From Phocaeicola sp. (GTDB lineage: Bacteria; Bacteroidota; Bacteroidia; Bacteroidales; Bacteroidaceae): a DNA stretch of 12,728 nucleotides. The stretch lies in NCBI GenBank assembly GCA_020026225.1, contig JAHHQU010000059.1, forward strand, positions 1 through 12,728, in the 5' to 3' direction. The translations under genes were made by a program, and so were the position numbers. Each line of letters begins with the position of its first letter. Position 1 is the first letter of the stretch. The notes beneath the pieces were generated by a model. That model searched no databases. It saw only the letters and a list, made by a program, of their open reading frames with translations, and was not told where the DNA came from. This document shows positions 7,075 to 12,728 of the stretch, in pieces.

Positions 7075-7671
7075 TTAACGGTTGGCTGCTTCTTTTGACC
7101 ATCTTAAAAAAGTATGGTGATCTACTTGCAGTTCTCTTGAAGCTGCACGGGCAGATATTTTTCCGCTTTTCCATAATGATAGAATTTCCTCATACTGATC
7201 TGGGCGTTCCTTTGGTTTCCTCCCAAAGTGAACGCCTCTTTCTTTTGCTGCTCGAATTCCCTCAGCTTGACGCTTGTGAATCAGCTGTCGTTCTGTTTCT
7301 GCCACATAACTTAGAAGCTGTAAAACAATATCTGCGATTAACATTCCTGTTAAATCACGATCCTTACGGGTATCCAGTAGTGGCATATCCAACACGACAA
7401 TGGCTATTTGCTTCTCTTTTGTTAAATAGCGCCACTGTTCTAATATTTCTTCATAATTACGTCCAAGTCGGTCGATGCTCTTAATGACAAGGACATCGTC
7501 TGGCTTCATTTTTTTAACAAGCTTACAAAAGCCAGGTCGTTCGAAATCTTTGCCAGATTGCTTATCCAATACAATATTAGCTGCGGAAATTCCAAATTCA
7601 TGCATAGCAATTCTCTGACGGGCTTCATTCTGCTCTTTTGTTGATACTCGGATATAACCATATTCATTCAT
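7075..7671 (-). CDS. Serine recombinase of the invertase/resolvase family
   Basis: A 198-aa site-specific recombinase of the small Hin/Gin/Tn3-resolvase type. The catalytic domain (1 to about 122) has the nucleophile Ser10 in YIRVST, Arg8, and the IDRLGRN motif with Arg68 and Arg71. The connecting helix AETERQLIHKRQAEGI is at 124-139, then FGRK (149-152). A C-terminal helix-turn-helix for site recognition lies at about 170-192 (ARAASRELQVDHHTFLRW). The length equals that of classical invertases and is too short for the large serine integrases. The start has GGAGGG about seven bases upstream. The stop lies 12 bases from one of two inverted 26-bp sites with invertase-type layout, so it most likely flips the promoter segment at 6926-7036. 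A resolvase function for the mobile element is the alternative. It is transcribed towards the pilus operon, so low read-through into it is possible. Confidence 0.9.
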   Translation of the reverse strand: MNEYGYIRVSTKEQNEARQRIAMHEFGISAANIVLDKQSGKDFERPGFCKLVKKMKPDDVLVIKSIDRLGRNYEEILEQWRYLTKEKQIAIVVLDMPLLDTRKDRDLTGMLIADIVLQLLSYVAETERQLIHKRQAEGIRAAKERGVHFGRKPKERPDQYEEILSLWKSGKISARAASRELQVDHHTFLRWSKEAANR

Positions 7672-7837
7672 TGCAATCCCTCCGTTTTTTGCGAGTTCAT
7701 GCTATACATTATCTTCATTTTTCTCTTTGGTGTTTTATTTTTTGTTAAAATTATTCACCTCCGCCTTCAGCTTCGCATTTATGGATGGTTGTTACCTGCA
7801 TATCCTATAAGTATAATGTTAGCCATACATAAGCGGT
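7672..7837. promoter_or_regulatory. Divergent intergenic region between recombinase and XRE gene
   Basis: About 166 bases separating two divergently transcribed genes. It contains the recombinase ribosome binding site at its left end and a good plus-strand promoter at its right end. On the minus strand I see no convincing -35/-10 pair for the recombinase; TGTATAGC near 7708-7701 is a possible extended -10. A GGAGGTGA on the minus strand near 7763-7756 is not followed by a usable long frame. Confidence 0.4.
7789..7817 (+). promoter_or_regulatory. Predicted promoter of the XRE-type gene
   Basis: TTGTTA (7789-7794), 17-base spacer, TATAAT (7812-7817); start near 7824, about 14-20 bases before the first possible ATG codons (7838, 7844). 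A good sigma-A promoter, indicating that the locus is expressed even though the reading frame is disrupted. Confidence 0.65.
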
Positions 7838-8213
7838 ATGGAGATGAATGTAGATACAGCCAGAAGTAGATTATCTTAAGATTGGCCAAAGGATTAAAGT
7901 TGCACGGCAGGAAAAAGGATTAAGTCAGGCTGATTTGGGAGCACTGGTGGGTTGCTCAAACAATCATATGAGCCACGTAGAGGTAGGACAAACCAAAATC
8001 TCGTTATCTATGTTGCTTAAAGTTGCAATGGCTCTTGAGAAAGACTTTGATTATTTCTTTTTAGATACCCCATATGTAAACTGCAATTGTATTATCAATA
8101 CCGAAATTGCAGAAAAGCTGAATCGCTGCAATGCGACAACACTAATCACTGCAAGCAAAATATTGGATGTTTTGCTTGAACAACAAGAATTAACTTCAGA
8201 GGATTCACAATAA
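7838..8213 (+). pseudogene. XRE-family regulator with frameshifted start
   Basis: The main frame encodes a Cro/C1-type HTH protein: (V)DYLKIGQRIKVARQEKG, then LSQADLGALVGCSNNHMSHVEVG, then KISLSMLLKVAMALEKDFDYFF, with a C-terminal tail to EDSQ. This frame has no ATG, GTG or TTG before the HTH and meets TAG at 7851-7853. The only ATGs after the promoter (7838, 7844) are in another frame, reading MNVDTARSRLS and stopping at TAA 7877-7879. Removing one base near 7871-7880, or the 16 bases between two GTAGAT copies (7850 and 7866), would join an ATG to the HTH frame. A +1 shift at TCT-TAA would also do so. Regulators of this form usually control neighbouring promoters; here the divergent recombinase would be the natural target. 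It may instead be an intact gene with a sequencing error. Confidence 0.65.
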
Positions 8214-8233
8214 TATTCGTGAGCACAAAAATG

Positions 8234-8277
8234 GCGGTGCGGATTCCCATGTAAAATGGAAATCTGCACCGCTTTTT
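8234..8277. terminator. Bidirectional intrinsic terminator
   Basis: GCGGTGC (8234-8240) pairs with GCACCGC (8266-8272), extended inwards by further pairs with minor mismatches, and is followed on the plus strand by TTTTT. On the minus strand the hairpin is followed by CATTTTTG. It lies between the convergent ends of the XRE gene and the CHAP protein gene and isolates the pilus/switch module from conjugation transcripts coming from the right. Confidence 0.85.
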
Positions 8278-8285
8278 CACAATTA

Positions 8286-10076
8286 TCAGTACGCAGGGAT
8301 ACCATATCCGAGGATTTCATAGTGTCCGATGGGGTAGGAATTGATACGGCAGCTATCACCAGAGTTTCCCTCTATGGTGTAAACTCTGCCGCCTTCAACT
8401 TTCTGGACAATGCCTGTATGGTCAGCTTCTCCGTCCTGCGGACCGGAGGACCCCTTATTATCCCAATCAAAGAAGATAATCATTCCAGGCACAGGCTCCT
8501 CAGAGCCGTCAGCCCATTGTCCACGGTCTTTGAACCACTGCACACCGTTGACACAGCCTGCATACTTGGGAATAACACCTGTTTCAATATAGCCGCATTC
8601 ATTTGCGCACCAGGAAACAAAACAGGCACACCACTCCACACGGCTGCCAAAACCATACCAGCTCCAATATGGATCACCGCCCACATTGCCAACCTGAGAA
8701 AGTGCAACAGTGACGATCTGATCATCGCTGTATCGGATTCCATACAGGACACCAGCCCACAAAGAGTTATTCTCATCCCGAAGCAGTTCTGCAAGGTACG
8801 CTTTCTGTTCCTCGTTGAATCCGTATTGTGCTGCCATTTCATCAGCTGTTTTATGAGCGACGGTGATATAGAGGATGGTACTGGTTTCTGTCTTTTCTGT
8901 CTCAACAATGTTTCCGTGTCCGTCATCTGTTTCCTCAATTACAGTTTCCGTTTTGGTTTCTGTTTTATGAGAAATCTCATTCATTTCCCAAAAGATATTG
9001 GAAAGAAGACCTTTCTTGCTGTCATCCATCGTGGCTACTTCCTGTGGATTTTCGCTGTCAGTATTAGTCTTAACGGCATATACCGCAAGAACTTCTTTCC
9101 ATACAGCACGACTGCCAGACATTTCAAGGGTATCATAGGATACGGAGTCCTTTGCCTCTTGCAGCTTGGTATCGTAGTCTGCGTTGATTTCCTGTACCAC
9201 TGTCTGCATCGTTATAGGATTTTCGCCACCTGTACTTTCTCCCGAAAAGAAAATGCCGAATACAGAGCCGGCAAGCATCGCTACCAAGCAAATCACAACA
9301 ATCACAGTAACCGCCACCCAGCCTCCTGCGGCAATGGCTGCAATCAGTGCCTTGGTTCCTGCAATGATTCCTTTTATAGTAGCAATCGCTGCCCGTGTCG
9401 CAGCTCTCAACCCTCTTGCCGCAGTTTGAGCGGCCTGCTTCGCCGCCTGTGCCGCTTTCTTAGAGGATTTGGCTGTTGCTTCAGCCGTTTTCTTTGCCGC
9501 CTGCTGAGAAGTCTTAATAGAGGCTCTGGCAGTCTGTTCCGCAGTCTTCACGGATTTTCCTGCGGTCTTTGTACTGGCTTTCTCTGCGGTCTTTATGGTT
9601 CTCCTGCCAGCAGACCTTGCAGATTGCTTTATCACCTTATCTGCTTCCGGTGCTGTCTTAATTGGTGTGTGAATCCGGCTTGCAGTAGGTATCTTCCCAC
9701 TACTCTGCCCTGACACTGAAGGAAAATCAGCAGGGGCCGAAGCCGCAGACTCCTTATGCAGAGCCTTTTCTGCTCGTTTCTGCTGAAAGGACTGAATGCC
9801 GTCTTTTGCTTTTACCACATTTTTCTTGGTAGCTTCTACGCCTTTTCGTCCTTCCTTATCAAACGCATACAGGCCCTCATGAACGATGCGATCCTCTGCA
9901 CCCTGAATACGGTCAGCCGCATATTCATCAGCAGAAGTTTCCTGGGCGTACATACCGGCTTCTGCCTTGTCCTTTGTCTTGGCATACGCTGACTTCATTC
10001 GTTCTGTGGCAATCGCCGCTTTGTCGATTGTCTTGATCGTGCCTTTGACTACATCTTTTGTCTTGATCTTAGACAT
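8286..10076 (-). CDS. CHAP-domain peptidoglycan hydrolase of the conjugation machinery (CD1108/VirB1-like)
   Basis: A 596-aa membrane-anchored cell-wall hydrolase. The N-terminal cytoplasmic part is highly charged, with an Ala/Lys/Thr-rich region at about 150-230 full of KTAEKA-like repeats. A single transmembrane helix lies at about 252-276, then an extracytoplasmic linker, and a CHAP domain from about 450 to the end. Catalytic-type residues are visible: Cys483 in EWCACFVSW, His553 in ADHTGIV and Glu569 in TIEGNSG. In Tn916/Tn1549-type elements proteins of this build open the peptidoglycan for the mating channel, the job of VirB1. It lies downstream of the class B sortase in the conjugation direction and ends at a strong terminator. 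The ribosome binding site AAGGAGG is well placed before the ATG. Confidence 0.9.
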   Translation of the reverse strand: MSKIKTKDVVKGTIKTIDKAAIATERMKSAYAKTKDKAEAGMYAQETSADEYAADRIQGAEDRIVHEGLYAFDKEGRKGVEATKKNVVKAKDGIQSFQQKRAEKALHKESAASAPADFPSVSGQSSGKIPTASRIHTPIKTAPEADKVIKQSARSAGRRTIKTAEKASTKTAGKSVKTAEQTARASIKTSQQAAKKTAEATAKSSKKAAQAAKQAAQTAARGLRAATRAAIATIKGIIAGTKALIAAIAAGGWVAVTVIVVICLVAMLAGSVFGIFFSGESTGGENPITMQTVVQEINADYDTKLQEAKDSVSYDTLEMSGSRAVWKEVLAVYAVKTNTDSENPQEVATMDDSKKGLLSNIFWEMNEISHKTETKTETVIEETDDGHGNIVETEKTETSTILYITVAHKTADEMAAQYGFNEEQKAYLAELLRDENNSLWAGVLYGIRYSDDQIVTVALSQVGNVGGDPYWSWYGFGSRVEWCACFVSWCANECGYIETGVIPKYAGCVNGVQWFKDRGQWADGSEEPVPGMIIFFDWDNKGSSGPQDGEADHTGIVQKVEGGRVYTIEGNSGDSCRINSYPIGHYEILGYGIPAY

Positions 10077-10115
10077 TCCATGCCTCCTTTCTGTGGACCG
10101 TTAGAACAGCGATTT

Positions 10116-10147
10116 GAGGGGGTAGGGTATAAACACCCTGCCCCCTC
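10116..10147 (-). ncRNA. GC-rich intercistronic stem-loop, not a terminator
   Basis: Twelve-base arms (10116-10127 and 10136-10147), rich in G and C, pair with a single mismatch around an eight-base loop. No U-tract follows on the minus strand. It sits in the 115-base gap between sortase and CHAP gene and may mark an RNA processing or stability site. Confidence 0.5.
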
Positions 10148-10191
10148 TGTTTGCGGCTGAAAAAGCCCTTATAAACCGCCGTTTTTGCTCC

Positions 10192-10977
10192 TTAATCGTC
10201 CACATCAGTCACCTGTTTTGCCACCAAAACAAGGCGGCCATTGGCACGGGAATATTCGCAGGTGGAGAGTGTAATCAACTTATCTCCATATTCTGCATCA
10301 ACTCCGGTATCATAAAGAGCCAATTCCTTGCAGCGCTCCATAAAGGCATCAAACTCAGCCGCATTCTCAGCGTTCACAAAGCGATAGTATTTGAAAGCCT
10401 CCGGACTATCGCTGTAAACAAAGGTCTTAAACACTACAACGATCTCATACTCCTGCTTATCCGTCAGAGTATCGAAGGACAGGGTCTTGTGATCCGCCCA
10501 GAAGTCTTTGCTTTCGAACTTATCCAATTCGCCAAACATAGAACCGTTTCTCATATTGTGACCATAAATCACAATGTTGTCAGAAGGCTTAATTGCATCA
10601 CAATCCTCCTGCACATAAGGACATCCGCAAGCTGCATACTCACCATCAAAGCCATGGTGGAGATAGTAATTAGGTTCGTCCAAAGTCTGAACTACCGGAT
10701 AATTGATCTGTGTACCGGGAGCAGAAATCCAGCCGACCATATTCTCGTTTTCCTGATAAAGCGCTGCATACTCTGCCAGGATCGTCTTGTCCTCGGAGAA
10801 CTGGATTGGCTCAGCAGGCTCCTCATTCTCTGCAGCTTCCGTTACAGCTTCTGCCAGTCCATCATACAGAGCCTGGGTTTTCTGTTCCTGCCGGAAGTGG
10901 CTGAAGATAAAAAAAGTGCTTACAGCCAAAAGAACTGTAAACACCATGATCAGTGCAATATAAGTTGTTTTTTTCAT
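10192..10977 (-). CDS. srtB: Class B sortase of the conjugative element
   Basis: A 261-aa sortase with an N-terminal membrane anchor (about 6-26), an acidic linker (37-60) and a class B core: VGWISAPGTQINYPVVQ, then NYYLHHGFDGEY, then IVIYGHNM with His140, and TLSTCEYSRANGRLVLVAK with Cys240 and Arg248. The spacing Cys+8 to Arg and the YYLHH block are typical of class B. Such sortases are regular members of Tn1549/CTn-type conjugation regions, next to VirB4 and CHAP genes, and are thought to anchor an element-encoded surface protein. Its substrate is not obvious here; the three LPXTG proteins of the window belong with the pilus sortases. AAAGGA lies before the start codon. It is separated from the next upstream gene by a terminator hairpin. 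Confidence 0.92.
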   Translation of the reverse strand: MKKTTYIALIMVFTVLLAVSTFFIFSHFRQEQKTQALYDGLAEAVTEAAENEEPAEPIQFSEDKTILAEYAALYQENENMVGWISAPGTQINYPVVQTLDEPNYYLHHGFDGEYAACGCPYVQEDCDAIKPSDNIVIYGHNMRNGSMFGELDKFESKDFWADHKTLSFDTLTDKQEYEIVVVFKTFVYSDSPEAFKYYRFVNAENAAEFDAFMERCKELALYDTGVDAEYGDKLITLSTCEYSRANGRLVLVAKQVTDVDD

Positions 10978-11000
10978 TAAAAATTTCCTTTCTGAATTAT

Positions 11001-11032
11001 AAAAGGCTCACTTGCTTTCAAGTGAGCCTTTT
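11001..11032 (-). terminator. Perfect-stem terminator after the AAA ATPase gene
   Basis: A perfect 14-bp stem (11001-11014 with 11019-11032) and a four-base loop, with AAAA before and TTTT after, so it can act on both strands. It starts ten bases after the AAA ATPase stop codon. On the minus strand its U-tract runs into TATAAT (11001-10996), just before the class B sortase; the nearest -35-like TTGAAA is only 14 bases away, so a promoter there is doubtful. Confidence 0.88.
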
Positions 11033-11042
11033 GGCACTATAT

Positions 11043-12257
11043 TTAATATTCGCTGCTCAGTAAAAAGTCAGCGATGTGCATGGTTTTGATTCCCTCATAA
11101 TTTCCACCGGTAAAAGCGTCTGTTCGAAGCACATACTTGGGATAGTTGTCCGGGATTTGCAGCAACCGCTCATACTCTCGCTTTTCCGTCTTTTCACTGC
11201 AAATCTCCTGTGTTACCTGAATATACAGCTTTTCATTCTGTCGCTGGGCAACAAAGTCGATCTCAGCATCCTGCATTTTTCCCACATACACGGAGTATCC
11301 TCTGCGGCAGAGCTCCAGATAGACGACATTCTCAAGACTGGACGCAACGGTATCTTCGTTGTAGCCGAGGACAGCATATCTGAGAGCTGTATCCGCCAGA
11401 TAAAATTTCTCCTGTGTTTTTAGGATCTCTTTGCCTTGCAGGTCATATCGGGAACAGCGGTGAAGAAGATAGGCCTTTTCCAGTTTGGAGAGATAATTAT
11501 ATACCGTTTCGTTGTCCAGCGTCCGGTGTTCCGCCTTCAGATAATTGGAAATAGCTGCGGCAGAAAATGTGTTGCCCATATTATTGAACGTGAATTTCAC
11601 AACACGTTCCAGCTGATCGATTTTGCGGATCTGATTTCGCTTTACAATATCCGAGAAAATCGTGGAGTTGTAAATATCCCGGACAATGGTATAGATCTCA
11701 TCGTCTGTATGCTGCTGTAAATGCGTTGCCGGAAACCCACCCAGTCGAATATAATTGGGAAGTTCTGCGATAGGGACTGGCGTTTTCCCACTGTATTGTG
11801 CCTTAAATGTCAGGTATTCCGCAAAGGACAGGGTATAAATATGGAAGGACACATACCGTCCTGTCAGGTAGGTGGCAATTTCAGATGACATCATGCGGGA
11901 GTTGGAGCCGGTCACATACAAATCCACATCATAGTCAGACTGGATCGAGTTGACGACCTTTTCCCATCCATTGATTTCCTGCACCTCATCCAAGAAGAAA
12001 TAGGTTTTTTGCCTGGGAACAATGCGGCTTTTCAGTTCCGAAAACATCTGCTTGGCGGTCATTTCATCGTATTCCATAGAATCAAATCGGTAGCTGGCGA
12101 TTTGTCCTTTGGTAACACCTTTTTCTTCTACCAGCTTCTTTTCAATCATTTTGAGGATCGTAGATTTTCCACTGCGTCGTACACCAGTCAGGATCTTCAC
12201 AAGGGGCATATCTGTATACGCCATGATTTTATCTACATACATAGGTCTGTCAATCAT
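11043..12257 (-). CDS. AAA ATPase with DUF4143 C-terminal domain
   Basis: A 404-aa protein starting MIDRPMYVDKIMAYTDMP. The frame extends upstream to 12308, but that would overlap the promoter; the ATG at 12257-12255 has GGAGGTG at normal spacing. Walker A is GVRRSGKST (about 26-33), Walker B is YFFLDEVQE (Asp90, Glu91), and the sensor segment is YVTGSNSRMM. The C-terminal part is the DUF4143 domain, with an EIDFVAQ and YIQVTQ pair (Asp334, Gln347) like a PD-(D/E)xK nuclease fold, in which the usual catalytic lysine is not conserved. Proteins of this family are widespread, often mobile, and mostly without known function; a role in defence or DNA metabolism is possible but not shown. It has its own promoter and terminator inside the conjugation region, so it behaves as an inserted cargo gene. 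Confidence 0.88.
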   Translation of the reverse strand: MIDRPMYVDKIMAYTDMPLVKILTGVRRSGKSTILKMIEKKLVEEKGVTKGQIASYRFDSMEYDEMTAKQMFSELKSRIVPRQKTYFFLDEVQEINGWEKVVNSIQSDYDVDLYVTGSNSRMMSSEIATYLTGRYVSFHIYTLSFAEYLTFKAQYSGKTPVPIAELPNYIRLGGFPATHLQQHTDDEIYTIVRDIYNSTIFSDIVKRNQIRKIDQLERVVKFTFNNMGNTFSAAAISNYLKAEHRTLDNETVYNYLSKLEKAYLLHRCSRYDLQGKEILKTQEKFYLADTALRYAVLGYNEDTVASSLENVVYLELCRRGYSVYVGKMQDAEIDFVAQRQNEKLYIQVTQEICSEKTEKREYERLLQIPDNYPKYVLRTDAFTGGNYEGIKTMHIADFLLSSEY

Positions 12258-12279
12258 AAATAACACCTCCACATTAGAT

Positions 12280-12308
12280 AGTATACCCGATTTATGATAT
12301 TCAGTCAA
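12280..12308 (-). promoter_or_regulatory. Promoter of the AAA ATPase gene
   Basis: TTGACT (12308-12303), 17-base spacer, TATACT (12285-12280), near consensus for sigma-A. The start would be near 12273, leaving a leader of about 15 bases with the GGAGGTG site. Confidence 0.8.
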
Positions 12309-12312
12309 TAAA

Positions 12313-12335
12313 TTTTGCGAATTCTAACCGCAAAA
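12313..12335 (-). terminator. Small AT-rich hairpin between VirB4 and the AAA gene
   Basis: TTTTGCG (12313-12319) pairs with CGCAAAA (12329-12335) around nine bases. It lies 55 bases past the VirB4 stop and just upstream of the -35 of the AAA promoter. It could be a weak terminator of the VirB4 transcript or a regulator site; the stem is only 7 bp. Confidence 0.4.
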
Positions 12336-12390
12336 CTTATAAATTTAAAAACATAATTCGGATATACATACAGATATAGATACAGTGTGT

Positions 12391-12728
12391 TTATTGACTT
12401 TCACCGGGCTTGGTTGTCATCAGCTTATAAAGCTTGGTATTTGCAGGGAACTTGTTTGCAAAGGGAACAAGAGAGCTGCCCACCTTAATAAGTCCGTGGC
12501 CTGCTTCCACATTGGTGATATAGGACATCTGAAGGTCAGAGATATTCAGCAGCTTTGCAAGCTCCGTTCTGTCTGTGGGTGCCTGATTGAGCATCACAAT
12601 GAACTCGGAGTTTGCAAGCATTGTGCGGGCGGTGTGGCTCTGCAGCAGGTCATCTACATTCTGGGTAATGCCAGTAGCATAAGCACCGTACTTACGAACA
12701 CGCTTCCAGAGGGTAAAGAGGAAGTTTG
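12391..12728 (-). CDS. virB4: VirB4/TraE-type conjugation ATPase, C-terminal end
   Basis: Partial gene entering from the right edge; the last 112 codons are visible, ending GESQ-stop. The translated end holds LWKRVRKYGAYATGITQNVDDLL, then SHTARTMLANSEFIVMLNQ, then RTELAKLLNISDLQMSYI and a GHGLIKVGSSLVPF block. This is the recognisable C-terminus of VirB4-like ATPases from Gram-positive conjugative elements, including the conserved TGITQNVDDLL segment that follows the nucleotide-binding core. VirB4 powers assembly and substrate movement of the type IV secretion channel at the cytoplasmic membrane. The Walker motifs are outside the window. In this element family it lies upstream of the CHAP and sortase genes, which matches the order here apart from the intervening AAA gene. 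Confidence 0.88.
   Translation of the reverse strand, partial: NFLFTLWKRVRKYGAYATGITQNVDDLLQSHTARTMLANSEFIVMLNQAPTDRTELAKLLNISDLQMSYITNVEAGHGLIKVGSSLVPFANKFPANTKLYKLMTTKPGESQ

Noticed and set aside
6893..7174. Minus-strand open frame crossing both inverted sites
   Set aside because: It overlaps the end of the recombinase in another frame, has no good ribosome binding site, and would be broken by inversion; no recognisable domain.
7935..8213. Start of the XRE gene at the TTG codon
   Set aside because: It would remove the first HTH helices (KIGQRIKVARQEKG, LSQAD), which are clearly encoded upstream in the same frame.
8256..9713. Long plus-strand open frame (485 codons)
   Set aside because: Antisense to the CHAP protein gene; the Ser/Cys/Arg-rich end mirrors the Ala/Lys-rich repeats on the other strand.
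1..12728. tRNA, rRNA, CRISPR array, IS element
   Set aside because: I saw no cloverleaf-like segments, no spaced short direct repeats and no transposase; the only recombinase is the small serine enzyme.

Overview
The window reads as part of an integrative conjugative element (ICE) from a low-to-medium GC Gram-positive gut bacterium of the Clostridia. The evidence is Firmicutes-type GGAGG ribosome binding sites, sigma-A type promoters, LPXTG surface proteins with sortases, and a VirB4 / class B sortase / CHAP-protein set like that of Tn1549/CTn-type elements. No host taxon can be named from the sequence. Almost every gene lies on the minus strand, so transcription runs from right to left.

Right part (8286-12728): conjugation backbone. 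The C-terminal end of a VirB4-type ATPase enters from the right edge. A self-contained AAA ATPase/DUF4143 gene follows, with its own near-consensus promoter and a 14-bp-stem terminator. Next come a class B sortase and a 596-aa membrane-anchored CHAP peptidoglycan hydrolase, which ends at a strong bidirectional terminator (8234-8277).

Middle (6809-8213): a control region. A plus-strand XRE-type regulator gene has a good promoter but a frameshifted start. Divergent from it is a small serine recombinase of the invertase/resolvase type. Just past the recombinase stop codon lie two 26-bp inverted sites, 22/26 identical, each built as two 12-bp arms around a GT core, the layout used by Hin/Gin-type invertases. 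The DNA between them holds a near-consensus promoter (TTGCTT-17-TATAAT) that now points away from the pilus genes. Inversion would point it into them. I read this as a phase-variation switch caught in the OFF orientation.

Left part (634-6808): a five-gene sortase-dependent pilus operon. In transcription order it holds a small sortase, a large LPATG adhesin/accessory pilin with a duplicated two-domain unit, the major LPETG pilin, a class C pilin polymerase, and a minor LPQTG pilin. The operon ends at a hairpin (583-628).

Far left (1-573): a separate regulatory unit with its own promoter and a palindromic operator-like site. It encodes a small XRE-family protein and the N-terminus of an HTH/WYL-type regulator that runs off the edge.

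Taken together, the window suggests a conjugative element carrying a surface pilus whose expression is switched by a dedicated recombinase acting on an invertible promoter. The inverted sites, the promoter and the genes are read directly. The switching itself is inferred.
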